Notes: generated by a model from the letters alone, not told the origin. Positions 8,020 to 16,799 are shown, numbered from the stretch's first letter. The stretch: DNA of 64,000 nt from Candidatus Nitrotoga arctica (GCF_918378365.1 NZ_OU912926.1:682001-746000), one strand, 5' to 3'. Numbers and translations: made by a program.

Positions 8020-11000
8020 ATGATGGAAATCAAGAACAACATAGGCAGGCGCAGCTTTTTAAAGCTGTCTGCCACCGCCGGACTCGCTGTAATGGCCAAT
8101 AACGCCTTTGCAGCATCACCATTTCTGAAGCCGTATGTCGTTGACAACCCTCTGAAGTCCTACCCGAATAGAGACTGGGAGAAGGTTTACCGGGACATGT
8201 TCCATGTTGACAGCGAATTTATATTTCTGTGTGCGCCGAATGACACGCACAACTGCCTGCTTAAGGCCCACGTAAAGAATGACGTGGTCATCCGCATCTC
8301 GCCGTCCTACGGCTACGGAGATGCCGAAGATATGGATGGAAACCGTTCCAGTCACCGCTGGGAGCCGCGGATCTGTAACAAGGGCATGGTCATGAACAGA
8401 AAGGCCTATTCTGACAGACGGCCCAAAGGCGCGATGGTCAGAACCGGCTTCAAGGCTTGGGCAGAAGCGGGTTATCCGCGGACGGGCGCAAACGGCTTCC
8501 CGGATCAAAAATATCTGCAACGCGGCAAAGAACCCTTCATCAAACTGCCCTGGACCGAGGCTTACGCATTGGCAGCAGGCGCATTGGAGAACATTGCCCG
8601 GACCTATTCCGGTGACAAAGGTGCTGCGTTACTGACGCGCCAAGGCTATGACCCCGAGATGATTGCGTCGATGCACGGCTGCGGCTGTAAGACCATGAAA
8701 TTCCGGGCCGGGATGGCCGCCTTGGGCGTGTTAAGAATCTATTCGCTCAAGCGGTTTTCACAAGGATTGGCGCTATTGGACGCCTATGTCAGAAATATCG
8801 GACCCGACGAAGCGAGTGGCGCCAAAGTATTGGACAGCTATTCCTGGCACACCGATCTGGCGCCCGGATGTCCGATGGTGACCGGTCACCAGATGCTGGA
8901 TTACGAGTTCATGGTCTATGAGCACGCCAAGCTGATTGTCTTCTGGGGAAACAACTTCGTCTGTACCAAGATGCCTGACCTTCATTGGGTCAGCGAGTCG
9001 CGGCTCAAAGGCTGTCATATCGTCGACATCTCCATTGATTACCACGCGACCTCGAACAAGGCGGATGACGTCATTATTCTTCGGCCCGGTACCGATCCGG
9101 CGCTGGGTCTGGGGGTGTGCCATCTGCTCATCAAGAATAATCAGTATGACGAGAATTATCTGAGAGCCAATACGGACATGCCGCTGTTGATCAGAACGGA
9201 TAACTGGAAAAACCTGAAGGCTTCGGACATTATCGCGGACTACAAGCTGGCGGACCTGACGCACCATCTTAAGGTGATGAAGCCCGGTGAAAGTCCGACG
9301 ATGCCGCCGGCGTTCCAAGCCACGGCCTTTGTTTCGGAAGAAATCCGCAAGTTCTGGGGCGACAATGTAGTCTGGGATAGAAAGACCAACAAAGCCGTAC
9401 CGCTGACCCGGGATGAATGCGGCGCGCGCTATGCGGCGAAGGGCGTCGACTCGGCCTTGACCGGCGATTATGAAGTGACCCTGGTCGACGGCAAGAAGAT
9501 CAAGGTTACGACGGTATTCCAGTTGCACAAAGAATACCTGGAGGAATACACGGCCGAGAACACCTCGATCATGACCGGCGTTCCAATGGAAGCCATCGTT
9601 GACCTGGCCAACCTGTTCCACAAGCACAGAGGGCAAGGCATTATCAGCACCGGTGCGGGAACCAATCACTACTTCAATTCGACCCTGAAGGATCGTGGCT
9701 TCATGTTGTTATCGGCCCTGAGCGATAACGTTGGCCATATTGGCGGATGTACGTTTGGTAACTACGTGGGTAACTACCGGCAGTCCGTCTTTGGCGGGTT
9801 TGGTCAGTACCTTCTGGAAGATCCGTTCAATCCTGAACTGGATGGCCGTAAGATGGTCACCAAAATGGCTCACTATACCGATGACGAATCTGCCCATTAC
9901 TACAACTATGGCGATCGGCCCTTAAGGAACGGAACCCGGTTGCTGACGGATCCTGGCCATATGCCGGCACCGACCAAGGTTCTGTGGCAAGCGAACTCCA
10001 ACTCCTCACTGGGCAATGCCAAAGGTCACTACGACATGGTCGTCAATACCCTGCCGAGATGGGAAGCGATATTTTACAGTGACTGGAACTGGACTGCCTC
10101 TTGTGAATATTCCGACATCGTCTGGGGTGTGGACTCGTGGTTGGAAAACAAGCATACCGACATGGCCTGCTCCTGCTCCAACCCGTTCCTGACCGTTTCC
10201 CCGATCACCCCGCTGAGGCGGTTCCAGGATACCGTAGGCGATGCCGAAGTGCCTGCCGGAATCTTCAGAGCCTTTACCGCGCTGACCGGTGATCAACGGT
10301 TTGCCGACTACTTCAAGTTTGTGGGCACCAACCCTGCCGGCAATCCGGCGGATCGGGATTCCGAAGTTTATGGTCAACGGGTTCTCAACGCCGGCTCCGC
10401 CACCCGCGGGATGGTTTTTGCTGAGATCCGGGAAAAAGCCAAGCGAGGCGTTCCGACCATCTTCATGGCCAGAACCTATCCGAGAATCAGCGGCTGGGAA
10501 CAAACGGCTGAAGGCGGCGGCTTGCCTTGGTACACCAAGAGCGGTCGGTTGGAATTTTACATGGATGACCCGCGGTTGATTGATGGCGGCGAGAATCTCA
10601 CCGTCTATCGCACCCCGATTGATTCAAGCCACTACGAGCCGAATGTCATCGTCGGTAACAGCCGCGCGTTTGCATTGATGGAAACCCCCGAGATGCGTGG
10701 TCTGGAAAGAATGGGCAACAGCCTTAAAATTGCCGAAAACCGGCAAGGGCGGAACGTCATCCTGACGACCAAAGAACTGATGGCGACCACCCATCCGCTG
10801 CGGCCGCACGGCTATGAGTTCTGCTTCAATTCGCCCAAGTACCGGCACGGCGCTCACACCACCCCGATTGATACGGACTTGATGACCCTGTGGTGGGGAC
10901 CGTTTGGCGACATCTACCGTCATGACAAGCGTCAACCGTCCGTGGGTGAAGGATTCGTGGACGTTAACCCGCTCGACGCCAAGCGCTTCGGTATCGATGA

Positions 11001-11529
11001 AGGCGACTATATCTGGGTGGATGCGGATCCCGGCGACCGTCCTTACAAAGGCTGGAAAGAAGGTACACCGGAATACGCCCTGGCCCGGTTCATGGTCAGA
11101 TGCAGATACTTCCCCGGTATGTCGCAAGGCTCCATGCGGATGTATTACAACGCCTATGCCGCCACGTATGGCAGTATGGAAGGTGCGCGGACCCGGGCGG
11201 ATGGATTGGCGAAGAGCCCAAGGACCAACTATCAAGCCATGTTCCGCTCCGGAAACCATCAAAGCTGCACCCGCGCGTGGATCAACCCGACCAATACCAC
11301 GGATACCGTGGCCAACAAGAAGGTCTTTGGACAGGAAATTATTATCGGGATGCAGAATGACGTCCACTGCGCCAATGGTTCTCCCAAGGAATCGTATGTG
11401 AAGATCGAGCTGGCTGAAAAAGGCGGCGTCAACGGGGGTGTTTGGCATATTGCCGCTAAAGGCTACCGGCCGACCTATGAGAGCCTTCAAATGAAGACTT
11501 ATCTCCAGGGCGGGTTTACAAGCAGATAA
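8020..11529 (+). CDS. nxrA: Nitrite oxidoreductase alpha subunit (Mo-bisPGD), periplasmic type
   Basis: Catalytic subunit of the type II DMSO-reductase family, 1169 residues. A twin-arginine signal (GRRSFLKL, R10-R11, then a hydrophobic stretch and AFA-AS near 31) sends the folded protein to the periplasm. The N-terminal Fe-S ligand set is C71-x3-D75-x3-C79-x39-C119, with Asp where NarG has a Cys, judged by aligning the following VKND/VKNG segment. The type II molybdenum aspartate is D279 in [11 protein letters not shown]. Length close to the roughly 1150 residues of periplasmic NxrA of Nitrospira and anammox bacteria, and well above ethylbenzene dehydrogenase, selenate or chlorate reductase alpha subunits (about 910-980), favours nitrite oxidoreductase. 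Start: ATG 8020 (or 8023) behind AGGGGTG. Arginine is often AGA here, unlike the backbone genes. Alternative: another type II enzyme; assay or phylogeny would settle it. Confidence 0.9.
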   Translation: MMEIKNNIGRRSFLKLSATAGLAVMANNAFAASPFLKPYVVDNPLKSYPNRDWEKVYRDMFHVDSEFIFLCAPNDTHNCLLKAHVKNDVVIRISPSYGYGDAEDMDGNRSSHRWEPRICNKGMVMNRKAYSDRRPKGAMVRTGFKAWAEAGYPRTGANGFPDQKYLQRGKEPFIKLPWTEAYALAAGALENIARTYSGDKGAALLTRQGYDPEMIASMHGCGCKTMKFRAGMAALGVLRIYSLKRFSQGLALLDAYVRNIGPDEASGAKVLDSYSWHTDLAPGCPMVTGHQMLDYEFMVYEHAKLIVFWGNNFVCTKMPDLHWVSESRLKGCHIVDISIDYHATSNKADDVIILRPGTDPALGLGVCHLLIKNNQYDENYLRANTDMPLLIRTDNWKNLKASDIIADYKLADLTHHLKVMKPGESPTMPPAFQATAFVSEEIRKFWGDNVVWDRKTNKAVPLTRDECGARYAAKGVDSALTGDYEVTLVDGKKIKVTTVFQLHKEYLEEYTAENTSIMTGVPMEAIVDLANLFHKHRGQGIISTGAGTNHYFNSTLKDRGFMLLSALSDNVGHIGGCTFGNYVGNYRQSVFGGFGQYLLEDPFNPELDGRKMVTKMAHYTDDESAHYYNYGDRPLRNGTRLLTDPGHMPAPTKVLWQANSNSSLGNAKGHYDMVVNTLPRWEAIFYSDWNWTASCEYSDIVWGVDSWLENKHTDMACSCSNPFLTVSPITPLRRFQDTVGDAEVPAGIFRAFTALTGDQRFADYFKFVGTNPAGNPADRDSEVYGQRVLNAGSATRGMVFAEIREKAKRGVPTIFMARTYPRISGWEQTAEGGGLPWYTKSGRLEFYMDDPRLIDGGENLTVYRTPIDSSHYEPNVIVGNSRAFALMETPEMRGLERMGNSLKIAENRQGRNVILTTKELMATTHPLRPHGYEFCFNSPKYRHGAHTTPIDTDLMTLWWGPFGDIYRHDKRQPSVGEGFVDVNPLDAKRFGIDEGDYIWVDADPGDRPYKGWKEGTPEYALARFMVRCRYFPGMSQGSMRMYYNAYAATYGSMEGARTRADGLAKSPRTNYQAMFRSGNHQSCTRAWINPTNTTDTVANKKVFGQEIIIGMQNDVHCANGSPKESYVKIELAEKGGVNGGVWHIAAKGYRPTYESLQMKTYLQGGFTSR

Positions 11530-11565
11530 TTACGCCTCCAGGGCGGTTTTATCAGCAGATAATGA
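11503..11565 (+). repeat. 33-bp tandem duplication across the nxrA stop codon
   Basis: CTCCAGGGCGGGTTTACAAG (from 11503) recurs as CTCCAGGGCGGTTTTATCAG (from 11536), each copy followed by CAGATAAT. The period is 33 bases, so the second copy stays in frame after the stop: the first encodes [12 protein letters not shown] and the second, untranslated, LQGGFISR-stop-stop. Confidence 0.75.
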
Positions 11566-11577
11566 CGGGTGTGCAGC

Positions 11578-11605
11578 CGCCGCCCTGAAGCAGGGCGGCG
11601 TTCTT
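11578..11605 (+). promoter_or_regulatory. GC-rich intercistronic hairpin between nxrA and nxrB
   Basis: CGCCGCCCTG (11578-11587) pairs perfectly with CAGGGCGGCG (11591-11600) across the three-base loop AAG, followed by TTCTT. Ten base pairs of almost pure GC make a very stable stem. It could attenuate transcription into nxrB or protect the 3' end of a processed nxrA message; the poor T-tract argues against a full terminator. Its GGGCGGCG core is shared with the terminator after nxrC. Confidence 0.65.
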
Positions 11606-11641
11606 GAAATTGTGAAATAATTTTGTAAATGGAGATCTACA

Positions 11642-12799
11642 ATGGCAAAAGTTAGAAATTGGCAACTGGGCAGGGAAATGGATTACCCCTACGAAGAAAA
11701 CAGGCCAGGTCGGCAAGTATCCATGTTATTCGACTTGAATAAATGTATCGCCTGTCAGTCTTGTACCATGGCGTGCAAAACGACCTGGACGGCTGGTAAA
11801 GGCCAGGAAACGATATTCTGGAATAACGTGGAATCGAAGCCTTATGGATTCTATCCGCTTGCTTGGGATGTGAAGGTTTTGGCCCTCCTGGGAGAACAGG
11901 CGCAACCCTGGTCAGGCAACAAATACAACGGCACGACGATCTTTGAAGACCTGGGCATGAATCAACGGATCAAGGGTTATCTGCCCGATGAAATGGACTA
12001 TGCGCATCCGAACCTTGGGGAAGATGAGTGCCTTAAAATCCTGGATGGTGAAGGGGATTATATCAAGGGTCCGACGCATAAGAACTGGGGTTTCTTCTTC
12101 CCGCGGATATGTAACCACTGTACCTTCCCCGGTTGTTTGGCAGCGTGCCCGAGAAAGGCGATCTACAAGCGGCAAGAAGATGGGATCGTTTTGATTGATG
12201 CGTCCCGCTGCAGAGGATACAGAGAATGCGTTGCAGCTTGTCCTTACAAAAAGTCGTTCTACAATGACACCACACGGACCGGTGAAAAGTGCATATCGTG
12301 CTATCCGAAAGTAGAGGCTGGGTTGATGACGCAATGCGTTACTCAATGCATCGGAAAGATCCGTCTCTTTGGTTTCAAGTCAGCCGATTACGATAAGATC
12401 ACCAGCAAGCAAGTCCGGGAAAACAACCCGATCGATTTCCTGGTGCACGTGAGGAAGATTGCACTGCCGATCTATCCCCAGTTCGGTACCGAGCCAAACA
12501 ACATGTACTTGCCGCCTGTCCATGTTAACCCTGATTTCCTGGCCCAAGTATTTGGCCCCGGCGTTGAGAACTCCATCAAGCAATACCGGAATGCTGGCAA
12601 GGACAAGGAGCTTCTAGCCGCGTTGTTACTCTTTGGAACGACCGAACGGATCTGCGACACGTTCAAGCTTGAGGGTAATGAGACGGTTGGTTATGATCCA
12701 CAAGGAAAAGAGATTATCCGGGTTCCCTTGACTGAACCTGTTTATATCAGGCAGGTCAAGAACTTGAAGACCGGCGCATTTCTTACCAATAACTCATAA
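11642..12799 (+). CDS. nxrB: Nitrite oxidoreductase beta subunit, four Fe-S clusters
   Basis: Electron-transfer subunit of 385 residues, NarH/NxrB type. Four cysteine groups are visible: C35-x2-C38-x2-C41-x3-C45; C157-x2-C160-x4-C165-x3-C169; C190-x2-Y193-x2-C196-x3-C200; C217-x2-C220-x11-C232-x3-C236. In the third group Tyr193 stands where NarH has the tryptophan that marks the [3Fe-4S] cluster, so three [4Fe-4S] and one [3Fe-4S] are expected. The family stretch WNNVESKPYGFYP is present. No export signal is seen; by analogy it is carried out through the Tat system bound to NxrA. ATG at 11642 follows GGAGATCTACA. It starts 112 bases after nxrA and ends 7 bases before nxrC. Confidence 0.92.
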   Translation: MAKVRNWQLGREMDYPYEENRPGRQVSMLFDLNKCIACQSCTMACKTTWTAGKGQETIFWNNVESKPYGFYPLAWDVKVLALLGEQAQPWSGNKYNGTTIFEDLGMNQRIKGYLPDEMDYAHPNLGEDECLKILDGEGDYIKGPTHKNWGFFFPRICNHCTFPGCLAACPRKAIYKRQEDGIVLIDASRCRGYRECVAACPYKKSFYNDTTRTGEKCISCYPKVEAGLMTQCVTQCIGKIRLFGFKSADYDKITSKQVRENNPIDFLVHVRKIALPIYPQFGTEPNNMYLPPVHVNPDFLAQVFGPGVENSIKQYRNAGKDKELLAALLLFGTTERICDTFKLEGNETVGYDPQGKEIIRVPLTEPVYIRQVKNLKTGAFLTNNS

Positions 12800-12806
12800 G
12801 GGGCGG

Positions 12807-13928
12807 ATGATGAAAAAACTATTAATAGCCGCGTCACTTCTGATGATCCCGGTTGCGACTCCTGCTTTTGGGAGTGATGCTGCGCACGGGCCAGCGCACG
12901 ATTTGGCGATTCCAATTATTGCGGTTGATAATCCTGGCCAGTATGGGGGCCACGCGTTTCATGGTTCCTTCAAAAGGCTCCCACCCGTTCGTCTGGATGG
13001 GGGGGAAACGTATAATGAGGGCGTCATCAAGTCCAAAGCAGTCAAGGGAGAAATCCCGATGGACCCGTTGAACCGGACCTGGCATCAGGAAGATCCAGTC
13101 AGGGAAACCTCTTATAATCAGTACAATCAGAGCTGGGAGCACGCCCCGGCCACGATCTGGAGTGATGCTTCGGCCACTGAAGTTCCCATGGGGCCGCAGA
13201 ACCTGGTGATGCCGGGTTTGGTCGTGGCTTCCGTGCCGCTGGTGAAGATCAAGTCTATCCATAATGACAAGGATATTGCCTTCTTGTTAACGTGGTATGA
13301 CTCAACCAAGTCTGAAACAGAAGTAATGGAAGACAAGTTCTCTGATGCGATCGCCATTATGTTCCCGGTGAATGCGGGATCGGAGCCCTCCTTCATGATG
13401 GGTGACGAAGAGAATCCTGTTCACATTGTTTACTGGAAGGCCGCCTGGGAAAGAGATATCGAGTTTGGATATCAAGACGTCAGAGATGCTTACCCCAATT
13501 ACAACTATGATATGTATCCGGAAGTGATCCCGGCAATTGGTCAAACAATTGATACCCCTATCAGACGTTATAATGAAGGTCAAAGGCAATATTTGGCGGC
13601 CTTTAAGCTCAGAAATCTCAGCAGAGTTGACCCTGAGAGGTTAACACCGGTGGAAGAGCTTAATGCTGTTGGCTTCGGAACATTGACGCGGCAGGCCACC
13701 AATAATGCAACCGGCAATGGCGTCAGACGGTTTGGCTACTGGTCGGTTGTCATCAAACGTCCTTTAAACTCCGGTGATGTTCAGGACTCCGTGCTTAAGC
13801 CTGGATCCAAGACCATGATGGCGATCGCTGCCTGGGATGGCAAAAATCACAATAATGGCGCTGGCGGCAACAGGGGGCCACGCAAGAACTATTCAAACGG
13901 AGGCTGGATACCGCTTGAAATTGAATAG
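12807..13928 (+). CDS. nxrC: Nitrite oxidoreductase gamma subunit, haem b-binding, exported
   Basis: 373 residues with a Sec signal peptide (MMKKLLIAASLLMIPVATPA, likely cleavage after AFG near residue 23). The position after an NxrAB pair and overall character (WHQEDPVRETSYNQ, LLTWYDSTKSE, FGYWSVVIKRPL near the C-terminus) fit the EbdC/SerC/ClrC/DdhC-like gamma subunits, periplasmic proteins that bind one haem b and hand electrons from the last Fe-S cluster to a c-type cytochrome. I cannot identify the axial haem ligands from sequence alone. Start ATG 12807 or 12810 behind AAGGGGCGG. The subunit's Sec signal and the NxrA Tat signal both point to a periplasmic complex. Confidence 0.82.
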   Translation: MMKKLLIAASLLMIPVATPAFGSDAAHGPAHDLAIPIIAVDNPGQYGGHAFHGSFKRLPPVRLDGGETYNEGVIKSKAVKGEIPMDPLNRTWHQEDPVRETSYNQYNQSWEHAPATIWSDASATEVPMGPQNLVMPGLVVASVPLVKIKSIHNDKDIAFLLTWYDSTKSETEVMEDKFSDAIAIMFPVNAGSEPSFMMGDEENPVHIVYWKAAWERDIEFGYQDVRDAYPNYNYDMYPEVIPAIGQTIDTPIRRYNEGQRQYLAAFKLRNLSRVDPERLTPVEELNAVGFGTLTRQATNNATGNGVRRFGYWSVVIKRPLNSGDVQDSVLKPGSKTMMAIAAWDGKNHNNGAGGNRGPRKNYSNGGWIPLEIE

Positions 13929-13949
13929 TCGTAATTGATTGACATGAGG

Positions 13950-13980
13950 GGGGCGGCGTTAAAACGCCGCCCCACTTTTT
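13950..13980 (+). terminator. Terminator-like hairpin between nxrC and nxrD
   Basis: GGGGCGGCGTT (13950-13960) pairs with AACGCCGCCCC (13963-13973) over a two-base loop and is followed by ACTTTTTATTT. A canonical rho-independent terminator, only about 15 bases before the chaperone gene. Partial read-through would set high structural-subunit to low chaperone expression (inference). Confidence 0.8.
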
Positions 13981-13995
13981 ATTTAAGGGGATAGA

Positions 13996-14736
13996 ATGTT
14001 AACGACGAAATCGGAAACAGAGTTGGCCCTCGCGAGGGCAGATGTTTACAGGTTTTTATCAATGGCCTTTGTCTATCCAGACAAAGATAGACTCGCCACG
14101 TTGCACGAACTTGCCTCCGATATGGATAGTTCAATCAGCCTGCTTCCTTATGATATGAAGGAAGAGTACCAGGCCTTTACCAGTCTGATCGAGACCGTCG
14201 ACGTGACCGCGCTCCAGCCGGATTTTACCGAGATGTTTTTAACCCGTATGTTTTGCCCGTCGAGTGAAACCACCTATGGGAAAAACAGTTTCAACCAGCC
14301 GAATATTCTGGGCGACATCAGTGGCTTCTATAAAGCCTTTGGCTTTGTCATGAAAGACGATGCCGGGGTTTCATTTGATCAGATAACCGTCGAGCTTGAG
14401 TTCATGAGCTTTCTGGAATTAAAGATCGCCTATGCCCTGGATCAGGCGATGGAAGAGAATATCGATATCTGCCTGTCGGCGGAAAGAAGGTTCCTTGAGC
14501 AGCATATCGGGAAATGGACGGGCGTGTTCGGTGAAAATCTGGCGGCGAGAGCGAATGAAGCCTATTACCGAAACCTGGGCCTGTTGTTATCAAAATTCAT
14601 GGGGTCGGAACTTAAATTCTTTGGCATTGAAGTGGACAGCAGAATAAAAGAATTGCCCAAATCGGATTATGAGGGGCCGGTGGATTGTCCTCAACAGACC
14701 GGCACCGAAATGGATGAACCTTTGCCTCTTCATTAG
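13996..14736 (+). CDS. nxrD: TorD/NarJ-family chaperone of the nitrite oxidoreductase
   Basis: 246-residue, mostly helical cytoplasmic protein beginning MLTTKSETELALARADVYRF, with the family pattern of an N-terminal YRFLSMAFVYPDK helix, an ExxxxF..MF core (DFTEMFLTRMFCPSSETTYG) and a later VELEFMSFLELKIAYAL helix. Members (NarJ, DmsD, EbdD, SerD) bind the apo molybdoenzyme and its Tat signal, assist Mo-cofactor and Fe-S insertion and delay export until folding is complete. Its place right after the A-B-C structural genes matches the ebdABCD order. RBS AAGGGG precedes the ATG. No signal peptide, as expected. Confidence 0.85.
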   Translation: MLTTKSETELALARADVYRFLSMAFVYPDKDRLATLHELASDMDSSISLLPYDMKEEYQAFTSLIETVDVTALQPDFTEMFLTRMFCPSSETTYGKNSFNQPNILGDISGFYKAFGFVMKDDAGVSFDQITVELEFMSFLELKIAYALDQAMEENIDICLSAERRFLEQHIGKWTGVFGENLAARANEAYYRNLGLLLSKFMGSELKFFGIEVDSRIKELPKSDYEGPVDCPQQTGTEMDEPLPLH

Positions 14737-14872
14737 AGGAGTGTTATTCGTGTCATTTAAATTGTGTATAGTAGTAGGGTGCTCAGTTGTATGTCGTGCT
14801 TATGTCATTTTGTAGATCTTTTTTTGAAAAAAATGTATCGTACTGTCCGATCGCTGAATTAAGGAGTTATTC

Positions 14873-15082
14873 ATGGACAATGGCAATGTGATGGGAAGGC
14901 GCAAATTCTTTAGCAGATTTTTTCCTGCTCTTACAGAAACGATCGTTGAAAAAACTAAAGACGAGACAAAAATATCGACCAATTCGAGCGTTATCAGACA
15001 AACGCCTACCCTCGATAAGATCGAAGTGGCGGAGGGAGTCCAGGAGGATGTCGGAAGAAAGTACCCTTGGGTCGGGATGTGA
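14873..15082 (+). CDS. Small protein with twin-arginine-like N-terminus, function unknown
   Basis: 69 residues starting MDNGNVMGRRKFFSRFFPAL. A strong AAGGAG lies 7 bases before the ATG, so it is probably translated. The MGRRKFFSRFF segment looks like a Tat motif (RRxFF), yet no proper hydrophobic core follows (TETIVEKTKDET is charged), so classical export is doubtful. The C-terminus ends QEDVGRKYPWVGM. It lies between the chaperone and the Fe-S carrier on the same strand with gaps of about 140 and 200 bases. I do not recognise a family; it could be a decoy or adaptor for Tat assembly, or a small NXR accessory subunit, but that is speculation. Confidence 0.6.
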   Translation: MDNGNVMGRRKFFSRFFPALTETIVEKTKDETKISTNSSVIRQTPTLDKIEVAEGVQEDVGRKYPWVGM

Positions 15083-15283
15083 CCTCATTTATGGATATGA
15101 AGGGGTCGCATGCTGAGAAAGCTACATATAATAAAGTCAAAATGGGTTGTCAACCTTGAGCAATGTGTTGGCTAAGATGATTATTGAAATAATTGTTTAG
15201 TCATTAAATAACCAGAGAGCGATTGAAGATGGGGTGATCAACCCCATCATGAAGATAATTATTTATATCACGAGAATGTTTAA

Positions 15284-16243
15284 ATGACGAAAACTATTGA
15301 AATAAAGAACATGAGAGACACCCGGACGGTGGCTGCGCCAGCGAAGGACTGCGGATATTTTCATGGCTGTCAAACATGTGACGAAAATGATACGTGTAAG
15401 CTGGACCGTGCTGCTCATAAAAAATGGTTGATTAATAAGCGGATGGCGGATATCAAGTACAAAGTTCTTGTCGGTAGTAACAAGGGCGGCGTGGGCAAAA
15501 GTACCACCACGGTTAACCTCGCCTGTGCCTTGGAAAAACTGGGTTACAAGGTTGGCTTGGCGGATGCCGACCTTCATGGGCCAAATATTCCAAAGATGCT
15601 TGGGATTGAGAATGTAAGACTTCGCGGGGATAAAGACGGCATCGCCCCGCACATCATGCCTGCGGGGTTAAAGGTTGCGTCTTTGGGTTTGTTGATAGAA
15701 GACCAGAACGAGCCAGTTGTCTGGAGAGATGCAGTAAAGTACGAATTTATCATTGAACTCCTTGGGAATATTACCTGGGGGAAGCTCGACTTCTTGATAA
15801 TAGATCTACCACCCGGCACGGGGAATGAACATATTACGATCATGGATTTTATTCCCAATCTGGATGGGGTTGTTGTTGTAAGCACTCCGCAGGATGTTGC
15901 GCTTCTTGACGCAAGGAAAATGATCTCTTTTGTAAAAGAAAGAAATACACCCATTATCGGAATTGTTGAGAACATGAGCGGTTTGATCTGTCCACACTGC
16001 AGTGGTGAGATTGACGTATTCAAGAAGGGCGGAGGAGAACGGGTCGCGAGTGAACTGGGCGTGCCATTTATTGGCGCGATCCCGCTCGATAGCGAGATAA
16101 CCATTTGTGCGGATAAAGGAGTCCCCGTTGTGCAGGCTTATCCAGAATCTCCTTCAACCAAGGCATTTATGGCGGTTGCCGAAAGATGCGCGATATTTTT
16201 AGGCGCTCATCCAGAACAGGAGAGCGGCGGCGGGGCTGCGTAA
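15284..16243 (+). CDS. NBP35/Mrp-type P-loop ATPase, Fe-S cluster carrier
   Basis: 319 residues. A deviant Walker A motif VGSNKGGVGKSTTTVNLA (about 66-83) and the region LDFLIIDLPPGTGNEH place it in the Mrp/ApbC/NBP35 branch of the ParA/MinD ATPases. The central pair C-P-H-C (LICPHCSG) is the family's bridging cluster site. The N-terminus also has C23-x5-C29-x2-C32-x5-C38; the last three Cys repeat the Cx2Cx5C spacing of the eukaryotic NBP35 N-terminal cluster, which short bacterial Mrp proteins lack. Its place in the nxr island suggests that it supplies or inserts clusters for NxrA/NxrB, which together need five (inference). TGA is absent; it ends in TAA at 16243. Confidence 0.85.
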   Translation: MTKTIEIKNMRDTRTVAAPAKDCGYFHGCQTCDENDTCKLDRAAHKKWLINKRMADIKYKVLVGSNKGGVGKSTTTVNLACALEKLGYKVGLADADLHGPNIPKMLGIENVRLRGDKDGIAPHIMPAGLKVASLGLLIEDQNEPVVWRDAVKYEFIIELLGNITWGKLDFLIIDLPPGTGNEHITIMDFIPNLDGVVVVSTPQDVALLDARKMISFVKERNTPIIGIVENMSGLICPHCSGEIDVFKKGGGERVASELGVPFIGAIPLDSEITICADKGVPVVQAYPESPSTKAFMAVAERCAIFLGAHPEQESGGGAA

Positions 16244-16334
16244 AGTTTTTGAAGGTATTGTAAAAACATTCCAAAATTGAAGCACGAGAGAATAATAGAA
16301 CAGGTTAACAGTAAAACCGTGTAGGAAAGTAAAT

Positions 16335-16790
16335 ATGAGTGAATCAAACGATTTTAAAGAGGGGCTGAATTTTTTCCTGAGTAAAGACTATATCAATGCG
16401 GAAAAGTGTTTTAGAAAAGCTGCAGAGCAGGGAGATCCCGAGGCACAGTTCTGTCTTGGTGATATGTACAATAATGGTTATGGGGTCGCAAAGGACGAGC
16501 GGAAAGCTGTGGTTTTATTTCGTAAGTCTGCAGAGCAGCGATTTGCGCCATCACAAATTAATTTAGGTATTATGTACTCTCAAGGGAGTGGCGTTGAGCA
16601 GGACCTTATTGAAGCGTTTATGTGGCTAAATATTGCTGGTCGAGCAGTCGATGAAGAAGGGGGGGATCTTGCTCTCGATGAGGAGGGAAGGGATCTTCTT
16701 GGGGTTGTGGAAGAACAAATGACGGCCGGTCAAATTACGGAAGCACTGCGACGATCAAGTGTTTGGATGAAAACGAATCAATTACTCTAA
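16335..16790 (+). CDS. Sel1-repeat protein
   Basis: 151 residues with two clear Sel1/TPR-like repeats: AEKCFRKAAEQGDPEAQFCL (about 24-43) with GDMYNNGYGVAKDERKAV, then LFRKSAEQRFAPSQINLGIM with YSQGSGVEQDLIEAFMW. The tail is acidic and helical (EEGGDLALDEEGRDLLGVVE). No signal peptide. Sel1 proteins act as protein-protein interaction scaffolds; the specific partner is unknown. It is the last intact gene of the nxr island and starts about 90 bases after the NBP35-like gene behind AGGAAAG, so it may be co-transcribed. Confidence 0.8.
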   Translation: MSESNDFKEGLNFFLSKDYINAEKCFRKAAEQGDPEAQFCLGDMYNNGYGVAKDERKAVVLFRKSAEQRFAPSQINLGIMYSQGSGVEQDLIEAFMWLNIAGRAVDEEGGDLALDEEGRDLLGVVEEQMTAGQITEALRRSSVWMKTNQLL

Positions 16791-16799
16791 ATTGGGTAT

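Noticed and set aside
8773..9669. Long minus-strand frames opposite nxrA (also 10624-11490)
   Set aside because: Products of the biased codon use of nxrA; the plus-strand protein is clearly a molybdoenzyme along its whole length.
8020..12799. Nitrate reductase narGH identity for nxrAB
   Set aside because: Tat signal on the alpha subunit, Asp in the Fe-S site, exported haem b gamma subunit instead of NarI, and a separate chaperone in an ebd-like order.
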